Assembly: GCF_002087085.1 (NCBI RefSeq)
Contig: NZ_MWQY01000003.1
Coordinates: forward strand, 211,388 to 275,387
Length of the DNA stretch: 64,000 nucleotides
Reading direction: 5' to 3'
DNA from: Marispirochaeta aestuarii
GTDB lineage: Bacteria; Spirochaetota; Spirochaetia; JC444; Marispirochaetaceae
A program made the translations under genes and the position numbers. The notes under the pieces were generated by a model, which was not told where the DNA came from, searched no databases, and was given only the letters and a program-made list of their open reading frames with translations. Below, piece by piece: positions 43,501 to 52,671 of the stretch (its first letter is position 1; each line of letters opens with the position of its first letter).

Positions 43501-44050
43501 CGTTTGTGAGAATCTCAAAGGGCAGGGAGAACTTCTCATCAAGTTCATCCTGCCACTGCTCCACAAGACTTCCAGGACAGACAACCATGCAGCGCTGGAC
43601 ATCGCCACGCATCATGAGTTCCTTGATCAGCAGTCCCGCCATGATTGTCTTTCCCGCTCCAGGATCATCGGCAAGCAGAAAACGCAGGGGCTGCCGCTGG
43701 AGCATGTGTTCGTACACTGCGGAAATCTGGTGAGGCAAAGGATCCACATCGCTGGTATTAACAGCAAGCAAAGGATCAAACAAGTAAGCCAGCTGTATGC
43801 GCATGGCCTCGGAGGCGAGGATAAACTTCTCGGACTCCGCTGTAAAGCTCCACAGCCGGGCCCCCTCCACCAGCGATAGATCCTGTTCCTGGGAACGATA
43901 CACGAGCTGGGTCTCGGTGTATCCGTCATCATCCCGCCAGGTCAGCTCGACGACATCACTTCCATGCCAACGCGCCTGGATGATTTCTACAGCACCATTG
44001 TGCTGTAGACCACGGATTCTGCTGCCGACTTTCAGTTGTTCAAGCGTCAT
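40532..44050 (-). CDS. SNF2/RapA-like helicase with C-terminal DUF3883
   Basis: A 1172-residue SF2 helicase. Motif I is LLADDPGAGKTIMAGLLI (about 130-147), motif II DEAHK (about 240), motif III TATPHNG (about 275), motif V ATDAAGEGINLQ and motif VI QRFGRIHRIGQT. The C-terminal 90 residues match DUF3883 (GWDIESRDPETGTLLLIEVK), a nuclease-like or protein-interaction domain with the EVK pattern. It works with the adjacent methylase and ATPase, probably moving along DNA to tell modified from unmodified DNA. It is the third gene of the five-gene operon and ends in an ATGA overlap with the methylase. Confidence 0.9.
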   Translation of the reverse strand: MTLEQLKVGSRIRGLQHNGAVEIIQARWHGSDVVELTWRDDDGYTETQLVYRSQEQDLSLVEGARLWSFTAESEKFILASEAMRIQLAYLFDPLLAVNTSDVDPLPHQISAVYEHMLQRQPLRFLLADDPGAGKTIMAGLLIKELMMRGDVQRCMVVCPGSLVEQWQDELDEKFSLPFEILTNDKLQSSRTGNWFLENNLVICRLDKLSRDEDLQDKLKVSDWDLIICDEAHKMSATFFGNEVKYTKRFRLGQMLSNLTRHFLLMTATPHNGKEEDYQLFLSLIDADRFEGKPRKNNGSVEASDLMRRLVKEQLVKMDGTRLFPERRAYTVQYRLSDEEVLLYEGVTSYVREQFNRAEKIINQGRKGNIGFALTILQRRLASSPAAIYRSLHRRRERLEDKLREMELLHRSFTIAEDSDDVLGSDLDEELDLDDFTGEEAEELEDQLIDRASASRSIEELKKEIIVLSALEKQARKLLDNGHDKKWQELSSILQDNPQMFTPEGTRRKLVIFTEHRDTLAYLEGKLKTSIGNDESIVSIYGGMLRQERKKAENLFRNDPDVHILLATDAAGEGINLQRGHLMVNYDLPWNPNRLEQRFGRIHRIGQTEVCHLWNLVAFETREGDVFFRLLSKIEKQKEDLGDQVFDVLGDILRGNALRDLLIEAIRDGDRPEVRNRIYEKIDHPFEHGDLQKILAERALSQDVLATSTVEKIRDMMERARARKLQPHFIREFFLRAFSSLGGDVRKREEKRYQINHVPAAIRNQDRIIGSRSSVLRRYERICFDRKMVHLPGKPDAEFIAPGHPLLSAIIDLVLQQNRHLFKEGAVLIDERDEASDTGLLVYLDHSIADGTRRPSGGKTIVSRRMEFVRFDHEGNPSSAGPAPYLDLRAADDTERNQALEMFGDFLGAMNVEELSRSYAITELIPAHMDEIKSRREDMIRKIHTQVRLRLTREIMYWDNKGQQLKLAENAGKKNAKINSRKAFDRADELSRRLEQREAELENQRLLTPLAPNVLAAALVVPAAALYPERGTITKPDQEGRRRIELLAMQQVLIAEQKAGRIPVDVSADNRGWDIESRDPETGTLLLIEVKGRAQDAQELTVTHNEVLQGFNASENFILALVRVAGVTCDGPYYIRRPFEKEPDWADAGKQLRIKKLLERAEDPAMISIRMNG

Positions 44051-44062
44051 GGGTAGAATGTC

Positions 44063-45007
44063 TCATTGTAAATTACGCGAACTGACAGTCAGGCTGAATT
44101 GTGTATCAGAAGGCTCCTCGGAGAATCTGACTAAACAGATCCCTTTAATCTCGTAGGCAGAGATTGAGTTTTCATGGGGATCAAGAAAATCCTTTAGGGG
44201 GTACAACTCGTCATTTATTCTGACAAAAATATCCGCTATGGCTTTAGTATCTTCAGTGTTCACTTCGAAAAAGATTTTATTTATTTCCGGTTCAATATAG
44301 ACAGTTTGTGATCTCCAGCTTATTTTTCCATCAAAATTATACTGAAAAATATTATCTATATTTGAACCCAGAATCTCTGCCGCTGTTACTACGGCTTCAT
44401 CAGTGATGAAGATTTTGTTTTTATAGCTTGATTCTTCTCCAGGATCAAAATTCGACATCTTTTCTACACTGCCTTCGACAAGGTAGGAAGAAATCATTTC
44501 TTGTTCGGTTTCTTCCGTATATCCCCATGATCCAAATCTTATGCCGAATCCATACATTCCACTCCTTGCAGAATTTTTTCTGTATACCAATAGAACCTTT
44601 CTTCCAGGAAATGCAAAATAATGGTTCATCTGTGAAGTGTCCAGATCTTCCACATAATGCGCCCACATTAGAGTCGATTTCATGGCGTAATACATTAGGA
44701 AATCCCGATAAAACTCAACGATAATATCTGTATTATTGGATGTTCGGTTGAAAAATACATATCCATCCTCAGGGTCACGTTTATTGAAAGATATGTCGTA
44801 TGTAATTCTATTATTAAAATACTCAAAATTTCCTTGCTTCTCTAATCGACCGTCAACCAGTTCTGTGGCTGGATCTTCTTCAATATCGCTGTAGGTATAT
44901 GATAAAAAATCAATCGGCGGTTCGAAAGCATACAAGGAGATACTGGCGAAGGATAGGATGAGAAGAAAGACAGGAAAAAGTATTCTGAAATTACGATATC
45001 GGTTCAT
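44063..45007 (-). CDS. Secreted protein of unknown function inside the defence operon
   Basis: The 314 residues start with a clear signal peptide (RILFPVFLLILSFASISLYA, cleaved before FEPPID). The mature part is acidic and rich in Tyr, Phe and beta-strand stretches (YDISFNKRDPEDGYVFF, FPGRKVLLVYRK, YGFGIRFGSWGYTEET), without a lipobox or a repeat. I do not recognise the family. It lies 18 bp after the DUF262 gene and 12 bp before the helicase gene on the same strand, so it must be co-transcribed with them although it should act in the periplasm. It may be a captured host gene or an unusual partner. Confidence 0.75.
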   Translation of the reverse strand: MNRYRNFRILFPVFLLILSFASISLYAFEPPIDFLSYTYSDIEEDPATELVDGRLEKQGNFEYFNNRITYDISFNKRDPEDGYVFFNRTSNNTDIIVEFYRDFLMYYAMKSTLMWAHYVEDLDTSQMNHYFAFPGRKVLLVYRKNSARSGMYGFGIRFGSWGYTEETEQEMISSYLVEGSVEKMSNFDPGEESSYKNKIFITDEAVVTAAEILGSNIDNIFQYNFDGKISWRSQTVYIEPEINKIFFEVNTEDTKAIADIFVRINDELYPLKDFLDPHENSISAYEIKGICLVRFSEEPSDTQFSLTVSSRNLQ

Positions 45008-45025
45008 ACAGTCTACTCCGTAATC

Positions 45026-46822
45026 CTAAAGGGACAAAAAATACTTTTTTATCTTTTTTGCCATAAGCATCCTGCGTTCTTCAAGAAAATCATCATAATG
45101 CTCAATATCCTTATCCTTCATTCCATCAGGGATACAGTGCATTCTGAAGTTCTCTTCCATCTCTGCCGGATCAGTGATGGCTCCATATGCGGCTGTTCCA
45201 GACGAAACCCGTTCAACAAGTTCACTAAAATATTCCGACGGAGCTCTGTCCTTAATAGCAATATTAATTTCAGACTGCATCATTACATAGTTTGCAATTT
45301 GATTGTATCGAGCTCTGTTAAGTCCCCGTTTTTTCAAATAATTCTTAGGGAACAGATGATGCACATCGCCACGATGGGCAATCAGATCCCGGACAGTAAT
45401 ATCTCGTGATAGAAAACCCTTATCATTCATTTTTACCTGAGCAGCCAGATAGACTTTAAAATACGGGCTTGAAGCAACTGATGTATTCATCTGCTGTGGT
45501 AGTCCTGCATTCCAGAAAGCATCCCCTAATTCAGCTTCCATAATATTATCCAGATGACGGTTAGCCCCCAATGAATCTATATTTCGGATATCATAATCCA
45601 TGGTCGACTCAGGAGAAGAAGAGTATCTGCCAGTAAGGACCGATAAGACATACCAACGACGGACAAGACTTTCAATAACATTAGGGTTTTCTTTTAGTCC
45701 AATCAAAGTCAGATACAGGGTGTATGCGAAATTCAATGCATTTTGAGATCGAATCATAGATGAATCAATAAAACCAGCGGAACGAATTATCATTACAAAC
45801 CGTTTAAAATTCGTCTCTGACATATATTTCATAATGCCGGCTTTCAGCTTATCGAATGAGGCTATTGCAATCTCTTCCTCGAAGGTACGGGTGATAAAAT
45901 TCCTCCCGGAAAGAAGGGCCACCAGGTCTTCCAGTCTGCCACGCTTAAACTCTGAAATAAACGAAACTCTCAACATATCGGTATAATTTGGATCGTAGAT
46001 ATCGTCATTCTCATTTTTTAGCCACTGCATTCTCTGGAAATACTCGGTTTGGGCAAATGTTGTATCACGTTCTTTTATTGATTGGTAGAATTCGGGCGCT
46101 ACTGCAAGATGACAAAAATAGTCAATACATTTTCTTAATTCATTACCACCGTACTGTTCGTCCGCTGCAATCTTTGACATGGCAAAATCAGCCTGGCTAA
46201 GAACCTTTCCACGGGAATTAATCCTTATAAAGATCTCCGTTACCGTCTGAATATCAAGATTGGAGTTTAACTCTATCAATCCTATATGGTTATTCACCAA
46301 ACTTTTCAAGCGTTCAAGTTTTTCAAATATTGCTTCCTGAGTGAAATTTTGGTTATTGGTACTAAAATCCTTCGCAATACTGAAGAGTCTGGCATCCGAC
46401 CTTACGATATCAGCGATATTTGAAATCCATGCATTGTCTTTTTTAATTGCAGGATTCAGTACTTCAAAACGATCTTCCTCAGGATTAAACGCGATCGTCA
46501 TTTTAACCCTTCGGTATTCATCATCAATTACTTCGTAGCCCAAAAGGGCAGCCATTAGTGCTGTTATACGCTGCTGTCCGTCGATCAGCACCCGTTTTCC
46601 AGTCGATTGCGTTCCATCCTTCAATTTTACATTCGGATTGCGCCAGGCGATGAGGTACCCCACCGGAAAACCATTATATAAGGAGTCTATTAAATCACGA
46701 ACCTGCGTGCTGCTCCAGACAAAAGGGCGCTGGATTTCCGGGATTGCAATCTCACCCGATGTGATCCAGGTTAATAAGGTTTGAATTGTGTATTGGTTGA
46801 CTGAATATTTCTGTATGGACAT
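45026..46822 (-). CDS. GmrSD-like DUF262/DUF1524 modification-dependent nuclease
   Basis: A 598-residue fused type IV restriction enzyme. The N-terminal DUF262 (GmrS-like) contains [17 protein letters not shown] and the nucleotide-binding motif [16 protein letters not shown] (about 83-98). The C-terminal DUF1524 (GmrD-like) HNH/His-Me nuclease is [19 protein letters not shown] with the downstream Asn and Asp ([22 protein letters not shown]). Such enzymes cut DNA with modified (for example glucosylated) cytosines. It is the first gene of the operon, with GGAG before its ATG, and lies directly upstream of the secreted-protein and helicase genes. Confidence 0.9.
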   Translation of the reverse strand: MSIQKYSVNQYTIQTLLTWITSGEIAIPEIQRPFVWSSTQVRDLIDSLYNGFPVGYLIAWRNPNVKLKDGTQSTGKRVLIDGQQRITALMAALLGYEVIDDEYRRVKMTIAFNPEEDRFEVLNPAIKKDNAWISNIADIVRSDARLFSIAKDFSTNNQNFTQEAIFEKLERLKSLVNNHIGLIELNSNLDIQTVTEIFIRINSRGKVLSQADFAMSKIAADEQYGGNELRKCIDYFCHLAVAPEFYQSIKERDTTFAQTEYFQRMQWLKNENDDIYDPNYTDMLRVSFISEFKRGRLEDLVALLSGRNFITRTFEEEIAIASFDKLKAGIMKYMSETNFKRFVMIIRSAGFIDSSMIRSQNALNFAYTLYLTLIGLKENPNVIESLVRRWYVLSVLTGRYSSSPESTMDYDIRNIDSLGANRHLDNIMEAELGDAFWNAGLPQQMNTSVASSPYFKVYLAAQVKMNDKGFLSRDITVRDLIAHRGDVHHLFPKNYLKKRGLNRARYNQIANYVMMQSEINIAIKDRAPSEYFSELVERVSSGTAAYGAITDPAEMEENFRMHCIPDGMKDKDIEHYDDFLEERRMLMAKKIKKYFLSL

Positions 46823-47110
46823 AGATACTCCATTAGCTATTTGTGCTTACCTATTATAAGCTGTAAAAAGAATATTGATCACTGATTATATCCTTGCCAG
46901 TAAAAGAAGTAATCCCAGACAGACATGCTGAAATACTGGCATGGAAGCCTTGCATTCTTAAACTGGGTCTGATTTGCCTATACTCAATCGATGTATTCCC
47001 GAAAGTAAAAGAATTACCCAAACACATAACTCCAATAGATTTTATAGAAATAACATTCTGTTCATTTCAGTATAAACCTCCAGAAATCATCTTACAACAA
47101 CGAATTCTGC
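46823..47110. other. Intergenic region before the DUF262 operon
   Basis: About 290 bp that should contain the leftward promoter. An ORF on the plus strand (46894-47181) has no ribosome site and runs through the terminator and the end of the next gene, so I do not call it. There is no other structure. Confidence 0.4.
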
Positions 47111-47130
47111 AAAAACCCCGCAGCGCGGGG
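47111..47130 (-). terminator. Rho-independent terminator of the outer-membrane protein gene
   Basis: On the minus strand CCCCGCGCTGCGGGG is followed by TTTTT, 33 bp after the stop at 47163. GC-rich stem with a short loop and a T run. Confidence 0.8.
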
Positions 47131-47162
47131 CCTTACCTACATGCATCCGGTCTACAAAAACC

Positions 47163-47819
47163 CTACAGCACGAACCCGTAGCCCAGCAGCAACTTGAACC
47201 CGTTCACGTCGAAGGGGTCCTTGTCCGCGTCGAAGGCATCAGTCAGGTTCCGGCCGTAGCGCACCTCCAGGCTCAGCACACCCTGGTTCATAATAAATCC
47301 GTAGCCCACCCCGGCAGTCAGCCCCAGGACAATCGGGTTATCCGGAGTATCACTCCCTTCAACGGTCACGCCTCCGCCGCTTTCCTCGAACTCAAGGTCC
47401 CCTGTTAGCAGAATTATGGTCGGTCCCGCAAGACCGTAAAAGCCGCCGACAGGCTGAGAGGCAATCTTAAGCTGTAAAGGGATCTCAATAGCATTGATGG
47501 AATAGCTGCCCTCAAAGTCCTCCCCGGCGTAAGAATACTCGTAATCCTGGCCGTACTGGGTAAAATTCAGCTCCGTCACAAAACCCAGGTTCTGGCTGAA
47601 CATGGATTCCAGGTATAGTCCTGCGTGCAGCGCCGGGTGCAGCTGCTCTTCTATGTCAATTCCATAATAGAGTTCTGCGGACTCCACATAATCGTCCCAG
47701 TTGTTGCCGCTGAACCAGCCAAGGTTCACCCCGCCCTTTACCCCGAAAACGAGCTCCCGGGCCGTCAGCCCCGCAGAGCACAGAAGAATGAGGAGGATCA
47801 GTCCAATAAATCTTTTCAT
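47163..47819 (-). CDS. Outer-membrane beta-barrel protein
   Basis: The 218 residues start at the ATG at 47819, where AAAGGAG precedes. The upstream open frame to 47933 lacks a site. The signal peptide is MKRFIGLILLILLCSAGLTA, cleaved before RELVFG. The rest alternates polar and hydrophobic residues in eight or so beta strands (VFGVKGGVNLGWFSGN, HAGLYLESMFS, FVTELNFTQYGQDYEY, IPLQLKIASQPV) and ends in FVL-COOH, a typical barrel C-terminus. It resembles PorT/OmpX-like small barrels of spirochaetes. It is transcribed alone. Confidence 0.85.
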   Translation of the reverse strand: MKRFIGLILLILLCSAGLTARELVFGVKGGVNLGWFSGNNWDDYVESAELYYGIDIEEQLHPALHAGLYLESMFSQNLGFVTELNFTQYGQDYEYSYAGEDFEGSYSINAIEIPLQLKIASQPVGGFYGLAGPTIILLTGDLEFEESGGGVTVEGSDTPDNPIVLGLTAGVGYGFIMNQGVLSLEVRYGRNLTDAFDADKDPFDVNGFKLLLGYGFVL

Positions 47820-48054
47820 ATACAACTCCTTTGTATTGTGATTGATACCCCTCTTATTGCAGAAAGCATGCCAGAACGGTATGTGCTGAATATGTAAGTA
47901 CTTAGCTGTGTTCGGATGAAAAGATTTCACCATGGAGGATAAGTAATGTTATGTTTTGATAAGATTTCTTACCAGGCTTATGGTTAAGCAAGATAATAAT
48001 TGGTATTTATCTGACCTTGAAAGCGTCGCTGTTTTTTCCTGGGCTTGTATTATG

Positions 48055-50865
48055 TTATGTAGTGGAGGGTGTCTTTGCCAGGATTGCATTCTGTAAATCC
48101 TTCCTAATCCGACTCCTCTCGCTGCTTCCGGTAGTAGACAGACGAAGGACCGGCAGTCCCGATTTCTTTAAAACTGAATCCTTCAGTGCATCACGCTCTG
48201 CCTGGCGTGAGCCTTTCCGGTGAAATGCGAATCCGTCCACTTCAATTACCAAAATCGGACTCTTGTTGACCTTGCGATAAATGAGAAAATCGGTTCGTGT
48301 CCAGGGATGGGAGGCATAGGCAGATTCCTCGGGGCTTAAGTGACCTGTATCCCTTACCAGCATCCACAAAGGGAACTGGAAAAGAATGCCATAGCCCTTA
48401 TAAAGGCCCTCATTCAGGACTGCCTCAATCTCAGCGTAGGCAAGGTTTTCGGAATCATATTTCGAAATCCGTTTTAACTTTTTAAATGCATCTTTACGAG
48501 CTGCAGTGTATTCGGTATATAGAAGATCAAAAACAGAACGGACCCTGCCGGGAATAACATCACCATTACTGTATTGTATATAGCGGACAAAATCGGCAAT
48601 ATTGCCGTTCCCCTCGGCCATCTCCTTTGACACAACCAGCCGCAGTTTCTCCTGTGCCCTGGATATGGCTACGTTCAATAAATTCGGGTTATCAACGAAA
48701 TCGTTGGCTTCGTTTGACACTGTTGTTATAATCATAACGCGCTTTTCTCTGCCCTGATACTTATGTACCGTGTCTACTTCAACCTCCTCTGAACCGATAG
48801 TCGCCCGTATTCGAGCGGTCTGTTCCCGGTAAGGAGAGACAATACCGATATCACAGGAATTAATCGTCCCCAGCTCGGGTAAAACATTTTCTATAATTTC
48901 GTCAATCTGACGCTGATTGAAGGTACCCCGTGCATGCCGGCCCTCCACAGTCATATAAACCTTTATGACATCGGATTCACCCTGATCGCTGGTCATAACT
49001 AGCAGCTCTCCCCCGTAAAACTGCTGGTTACAGAACTGAATAATCTTCGGGTGGCACCGGTAATGCTCACGCAGCAATGTCTCAGGGATTTCTGAAAAAG
49101 CCGATCGCACCGCAGAAAGCAGGTTATGTTCCTCATACCTTGCATAGTGCGGTACATCGTAGCGTTGTACTACCTGTATAGCCTTTTCTTTATCCTGTTC
49201 CGACAATACGTTGGGAAGCTGCATGGGATCACCGACTATTACAAGCTTTTTTGCGCAGCCCATGGCAAGAACACCGTTCAAAAGATCCACTTGGCTTGTT
49301 TCGTCAACAATAACGCAGTCAAACATATACCCGTTCCGGACCGAAGTTATCACTGAGAACGTCGTGCTAAGTATAAGAGGATATTCATCAAGGAAATCTT
49401 CAGGCTGCCGCCAGAGATCCTGAAGGGCAAAAATCCTTCTCGTTTTATTGTTATAGTGCTTTGCAAGACGATGCTTTAGAAGTCGCATCGAAAGGGCGGT
49501 CAACAGTTCAAGACTTTCATTAAAGCGAAATTCCTTCAGCGAAACTTCCAGCTTTGTACGTCTGTTTTCCAGGTCCTCTATTGTGCGCAGGTAGTAGGCT
49601 TTTTGCAGTATAGCAATCCGTTCCTCGATGCCAAGATCAAACAGAATGCGTCCGGCCATACCGAATCGCAGCAACAACAATAGCTTTTGCAAAATCCCGG
49701 TACGACAGCCTGTTACTCCTGCAGTGCCTGGTGATTGTCTTTGATTTTTAGTATATTGGCGTTTTGCTTTCCTTTCATACGCCATCCAATATTTCATCAG
49801 ATCCTGTGCAGGTGTTTCAGGCTGAAACGACCGATCTCTTATGCTTAAGTTTCGGCCATTAAATTCCTGACGGAATTTCTCAAAATGAGTTAATTCTAGT
49901 TTGAGTGCATCGATCTTTTGAATAACACCAGACAACTCGTTCTTTAGTTTGAATCCTTTATCAATTTCCTGATTCAGACTACGAATTTTATTATATACAG
50001 CCGCTGTCTGCCCAATGGGGATAATCGGCAGTTGAACCAGAGTATCCGTTTGACCCTCTATAAACGCCGTTTTGTTTTTAGCACTACCAAGAAATGCGGC
50101 TACAAAATTCAGCTCGTATTTTTTTAGTTTCTCAAGTACGTTTGCCGTAGCGGAATTGTTACTGGATACCACAGCTACTTTTTTCCCTTCCAGCAGCATG
50201 TTTCCAATTAAATTCAGTATCGTCTGCGTTTTTCCAGTACCCGGCGGTCCTTGGATTATGGATACTGGATGCCGCAGTGCTTTTTCAAGCGCCATTTTCT
50301 GGCTCATGTTACAGCCAAAGGGTAAAATGAGGCTCGGATCGCCCCCTGACGAACTCGAATCAAGGATGGAAGGTTTATCCCGAAGAAAACTGAAAAGAAT
50401 ACTTTCCTGTGAAATGATGTCCAAATACCGATATTTCATCGCAAGAAGTGAAGAACCTTCATCCGTCCGCAGTGATACACATTCAGCAAGCTCACGCAAA
50501 TACGCGAGAACATCTTTGCTGCGTCCTTCCGGAGTGGTCATCCGCTGAATGGAGAACTCAGAGAACCGGCAGCATCTGCTGCTTCCAGTTCCGTGAAAGA
50601 TTTTTACCCAATGTCCGAAGCGCAATACCTCATTTACATCAGACAAAAGATCGCCTTCAATAAAAACACAGCAGTTATCGACTGATATAGATTCGGGATT
50701 TGAGAAAAATTCAACATTGCTCCGGAAATAAGGGTATGATTTCCCGCTTTTATAGGTTACGACAGTGCGTTCGTTATTAAGGCTTATGTGTCGGATTTCA
50801 TCCGTTTTGTCCTCGTCCTTGATGATGACGAGATTTTGCTTCGAGTTTATAGTCATTGTTTCCAT
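48055..50865 (-). CDS. UPF1-like SF1 helicase with C-terminal PD-(D/E)XK nuclease (DUF2726)
   Basis: A 936-residue SF1 helicase. Motif I is IQGPPGTGKTQTILNLI (about 205-221), motif II VDETSQVD (about 530), motif III GDPMQLPNV, motif IV REHYRCHP and motif VI VAISRAQEKLRLV. The C-terminal 200 residues carry a nuclease fold: YAEIEAVLNEGL, then TDFLIYRKVNKSPILVIEVDGF, with catalytic Asp, Glu and Asp, and a DUF2726-type end. Single-gene helicase-nucleases of this sort occur in defence islands. It stands alone, and the target is unknown. Confidence 0.87.
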   Translation of the reverse strand: METMTINSKQNLVIIKDEDKTDEIRHISLNNERTVVTYKSGKSYPYFRSNVEFFSNPESISVDNCCVFIEGDLLSDVNEVLRFGHWVKIFHGTGSSRCCRFSEFSIQRMTTPEGRSKDVLAYLRELAECVSLRTDEGSSLLAMKYRYLDIISQESILFSFLRDKPSILDSSSSGGDPSLILPFGCNMSQKMALEKALRHPVSIIQGPPGTGKTQTILNLIGNMLLEGKKVAVVSSNNSATANVLEKLKKYELNFVAAFLGSAKNKTAFIEGQTDTLVQLPIIPIGQTAAVYNKIRSLNQEIDKGFKLKNELSGVIQKIDALKLELTHFEKFRQEFNGRNLSIRDRSFQPETPAQDLMKYWMAYERKAKRQYTKNQRQSPGTAGVTGCRTGILQKLLLLLRFGMAGRILFDLGIEERIAILQKAYYLRTIEDLENRRTKLEVSLKEFRFNESLELLTALSMRLLKHRLAKHYNNKTRRIFALQDLWRQPEDFLDEYPLILSTTFSVITSVRNGYMFDCVIVDETSQVDLLNGVLAMGCAKKLVIVGDPMQLPNVLSEQDKEKAIQVVQRYDVPHYARYEEHNLLSAVRSAFSEIPETLLREHYRCHPKIIQFCNQQFYGGELLVMTSDQGESDVIKVYMTVEGRHARGTFNQRQIDEIIENVLPELGTINSCDIGIVSPYREQTARIRATIGSEEVEVDTVHKYQGREKRVMIITTVSNEANDFVDNPNLLNVAISRAQEKLRLVVSKEMAEGNGNIADFVRYIQYSNGDVIPGRVRSVFDLLYTEYTAARKDAFKKLKRISKYDSENLAYAEIEAVLNEGLYKGYGILFQFPLWMLVRDTGHLSPEESAYASHPWTRTDFLIYRKVNKSPILVIEVDGFAFHRKGSRQAERDALKDSVLKKSGLPVLRLSTTGSSERSRIRKDLQNAILAKTPSTT

Positions 50866-51348
50866 GTACTTTATCGCCTGAAACCGGACACAGATAAAAA
50901 TTCTCTAACTATTCTAAACCGAATCACCTGTTTACGCCAGCTTTCGATTTACTGACTTCGATTGCTCTTTGGCTACACTTACGTCAAGGACCTATCATTG
51001 GACTATGGACAGCATCGAAACGATACAGAACTTCCATACCCGCAAGGCGCGCAGACAGTAGCAGCAGGCCCGGGAACAGGGAGAAACCTATGAATCGATG
51101 CTGCCGGACTTTGTTATTGGCATTCTTGAGAGGGACTCCGTGGCTGTGATGATCATACTATTCGGCCAATAAGAAACATATTCTCAGGTTTATAGATCTG
51201 CTGATACTTAGCTCCCTTTGAACTTCCTCCATCATAAATATTTTTATCCCCCCATAATTTTCTTTATCATAAACCGGTCATAAACCCCCGAATTTCGGTC
51301 GAATTCCCGCTAAATTCCCCTTGGCACAGATACTGCATTAAAAGTGCT
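50866..51348. other. Intergenic stretch with a gene remnant
   Basis: About 480 bp. On the plus strand, 51005-51172 reads MDSIETIQNFHTRKARRQ, a stop, then QQAREQGETYESMLPDFVIG and on to a second stop, which looks like a small gene with a nonsense codon. I cannot name it. The rest is AT-rich, with the start of the next operon at its right edge. Confidence 0.35.
51321..51337 (+). promoter_or_regulatory. Possible sigma-54 promoter
   Basis: TTGGCACAGATACTGCA matches the -24/-12 pattern TGGCAC-N5-TTGCA with one mismatch in the -12 box. The start of transcription would fall almost on the ATG at 51349, so the message would be leaderless. That is a reason for doubt. Confidence 0.3.
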
Positions 51349-52671
51349 ATGGTCAGTGTCCTACAACAGCGTCTGTTATTCCCGCTGCTTCGAATTACAG
51401 GAATCGCGGGGCTTCTGCTTCTCCTGTACATCTCTCTGCATCTTCTGCTTCCCGGGCAATTTCCCTCTCTGCCGGCCCTGACACCTTCCCAGGGGGCACT
51501 CCTGGCAGCCGTGCTTTCCGTTGTCTCCTTGGTACTGCTTCCCGGCTACAAGAAAAGCAGCTTCTTTGTTTCCCTCGGCGTCGGGTCCGGTTTTATCATT
51601 CTTGCCCTGTATCCTGGCCACCTTCCTTTACGACTCCATGAGGGGCTTCTCCTTGCAAGCGGGACCTTGAGTTACAGCGCTGCGCTTTACAGTTCGCTGG
51701 TACCCGTTCTCAATCGACAGCTTTTTTCCCTGGTTTTACCCGTAGTTCTCGTTGTTTCTGTAACAGCCGGCTCGTTTCTGCTGCCTGAAAGCACCGATAT
51801 CACCTACAGGGGTGAACTGGATTCCGTACGCCGGGTACTTGCGCAGCTTGATCCGGCCTATAAGGTCGTTCTCGGTATGGAGCAGGAACTTTCCTCTTAC
51901 ATCGAGGATAAGCTGCAGAACAAAGATGACAAAGAGGAGGAAGAGGCCCTTGTCCATGAGCTGAATTCCAGGATTCAACAGATGGAAGATGAACTTGCCC
52001 GCTTTAAGGCGGTGGAGGAAGAGAACGTGCTCTACCGCGACGAGATTGCTGCGCTGAAACGGAAAATCGGCGACATGGAGGTCCGTGATAAATCCACTGT
52101 TGCCATACGCAGGGTTGCCACCATCTCCGAGGCTGTACGGCCTGCCTCTCCGGTAGTGCGGGATTTCGCGGTACGCCTCGCATCTGCCCATCCCGGTTCT
52201 TTCAGCAGGTTTTCCGGCGGATACCCCTCCCCCGGCCCGGAGGGCATTGCGCAGATCCTCAGCATCCACCGCTACATTGCCGCAGAGTGGAAATACATAA
52301 GCGATCCCCTTAGCTCCGGAACAGACTATTACTCCCCCGCGGACAGGACCATTGCTCTGGGGCTTTCCGGGGACTGCGACGACTTTGCCGTTCTGCTTGC
52401 ATCCTGTATCGAAGCAATCGGCGGCAGGGCCCGTATTCTGCACGGGAGCTGCTCCGATGGTGCCCATGCCTGGGCCGAAGCCTACATTGGGAGTGTTGCG
52501 GCCTGGAACGAGACTGTCAGCATAACTCGGAAGTTCTATCCAGGCCGCAGCGTCTCGTACCTGGAACCTCGTTCAGCGGACGACTACTGGCTCTGCCTGG
52601 ACTGGCAGGCGGGAATCTACAGCTGCGGAGAAAATCCCGGCTATATGTATGAAACTCAAGGAAGGTTTTAA
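51349..52671 (+). CDS. Membrane-anchored transglutaminase-like protein
   Basis: A 440-residue protein. The N-terminal 145 residues hold about five membrane helices (LLRITGIAGLLLLLYISLHL, LLAAVLSVVSLVLLPG, LVLPVVLVVSVTAGSFLL). A coiled coil follows (about 195-245, ELNSRIQQMEDELARFKAV), then a transglutaminase-like cysteine domain with Cys in SGDCDDFAVLL (about 343), His in SDGAHAWAEAYI (about 370) and Asp in YWLCLDWQAG (about 420). These residues suggest a cysteine protease or transglutaminase acting on cell-envelope proteins. It is the first gene of a coupled operon. The stop overlaps the next start (TAATG). There is no clear ribosome site. Confidence 0.82.
   Translation: MVSVLQQRLLFPLLRITGIAGLLLLLYISLHLLLPGQFPSLPALTPSQGALLAAVLSVVSLVLLPGYKKSSFFVSLGVGSGFIILALYPGHLPLRLHEGLLLASGTLSYSAALYSSLVPVLNRQLFSLVLPVVLVVSVTAGSFLLPESTDITYRGELDSVRRVLAQLDPAYKVVLGMEQELSSYIEDKLQNKDDKEEEEALVHELNSRIQQMEDELARFKAVEEENVLYRDEIAALKRKIGDMEVRDKSTVAIRRVATISEAVRPASPVVRDFAVRLASAHPGSFSRFSGGYPSPGPEGIAQILSIHRYIAAEWKYISDPLSSGTDYYSPADRTIALGLSGDCDDFAVLLASCIEAIGGRARILHGSCSDGAHAWAEAYIGSVAAWNETVSITRKFYPGRSVSYLEPRSADDYWLCLDWQAGIYSCGENPGYMYETQGRF

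Noticed and set aside
46894..47181. 95-residue plus-strand ORF
   Set aside because: It has no ribosome site, runs through a terminator and overlaps the end of the outer-membrane protein gene.
51321..51337. Certain sigma-54 control of the envelope operon
   Set aside because: The match is good but the predicted start nearly coincides with the ATG and no activator site or gene is visible, so it is kept only as a weak feature.
51736..52467. 243-residue minus-strand ORF opposite the transglutaminase-like gene
   Set aside because: The plus strand carries the catalytic triad in a coupled operon. The minus frame is low complexity and has no plausible start.
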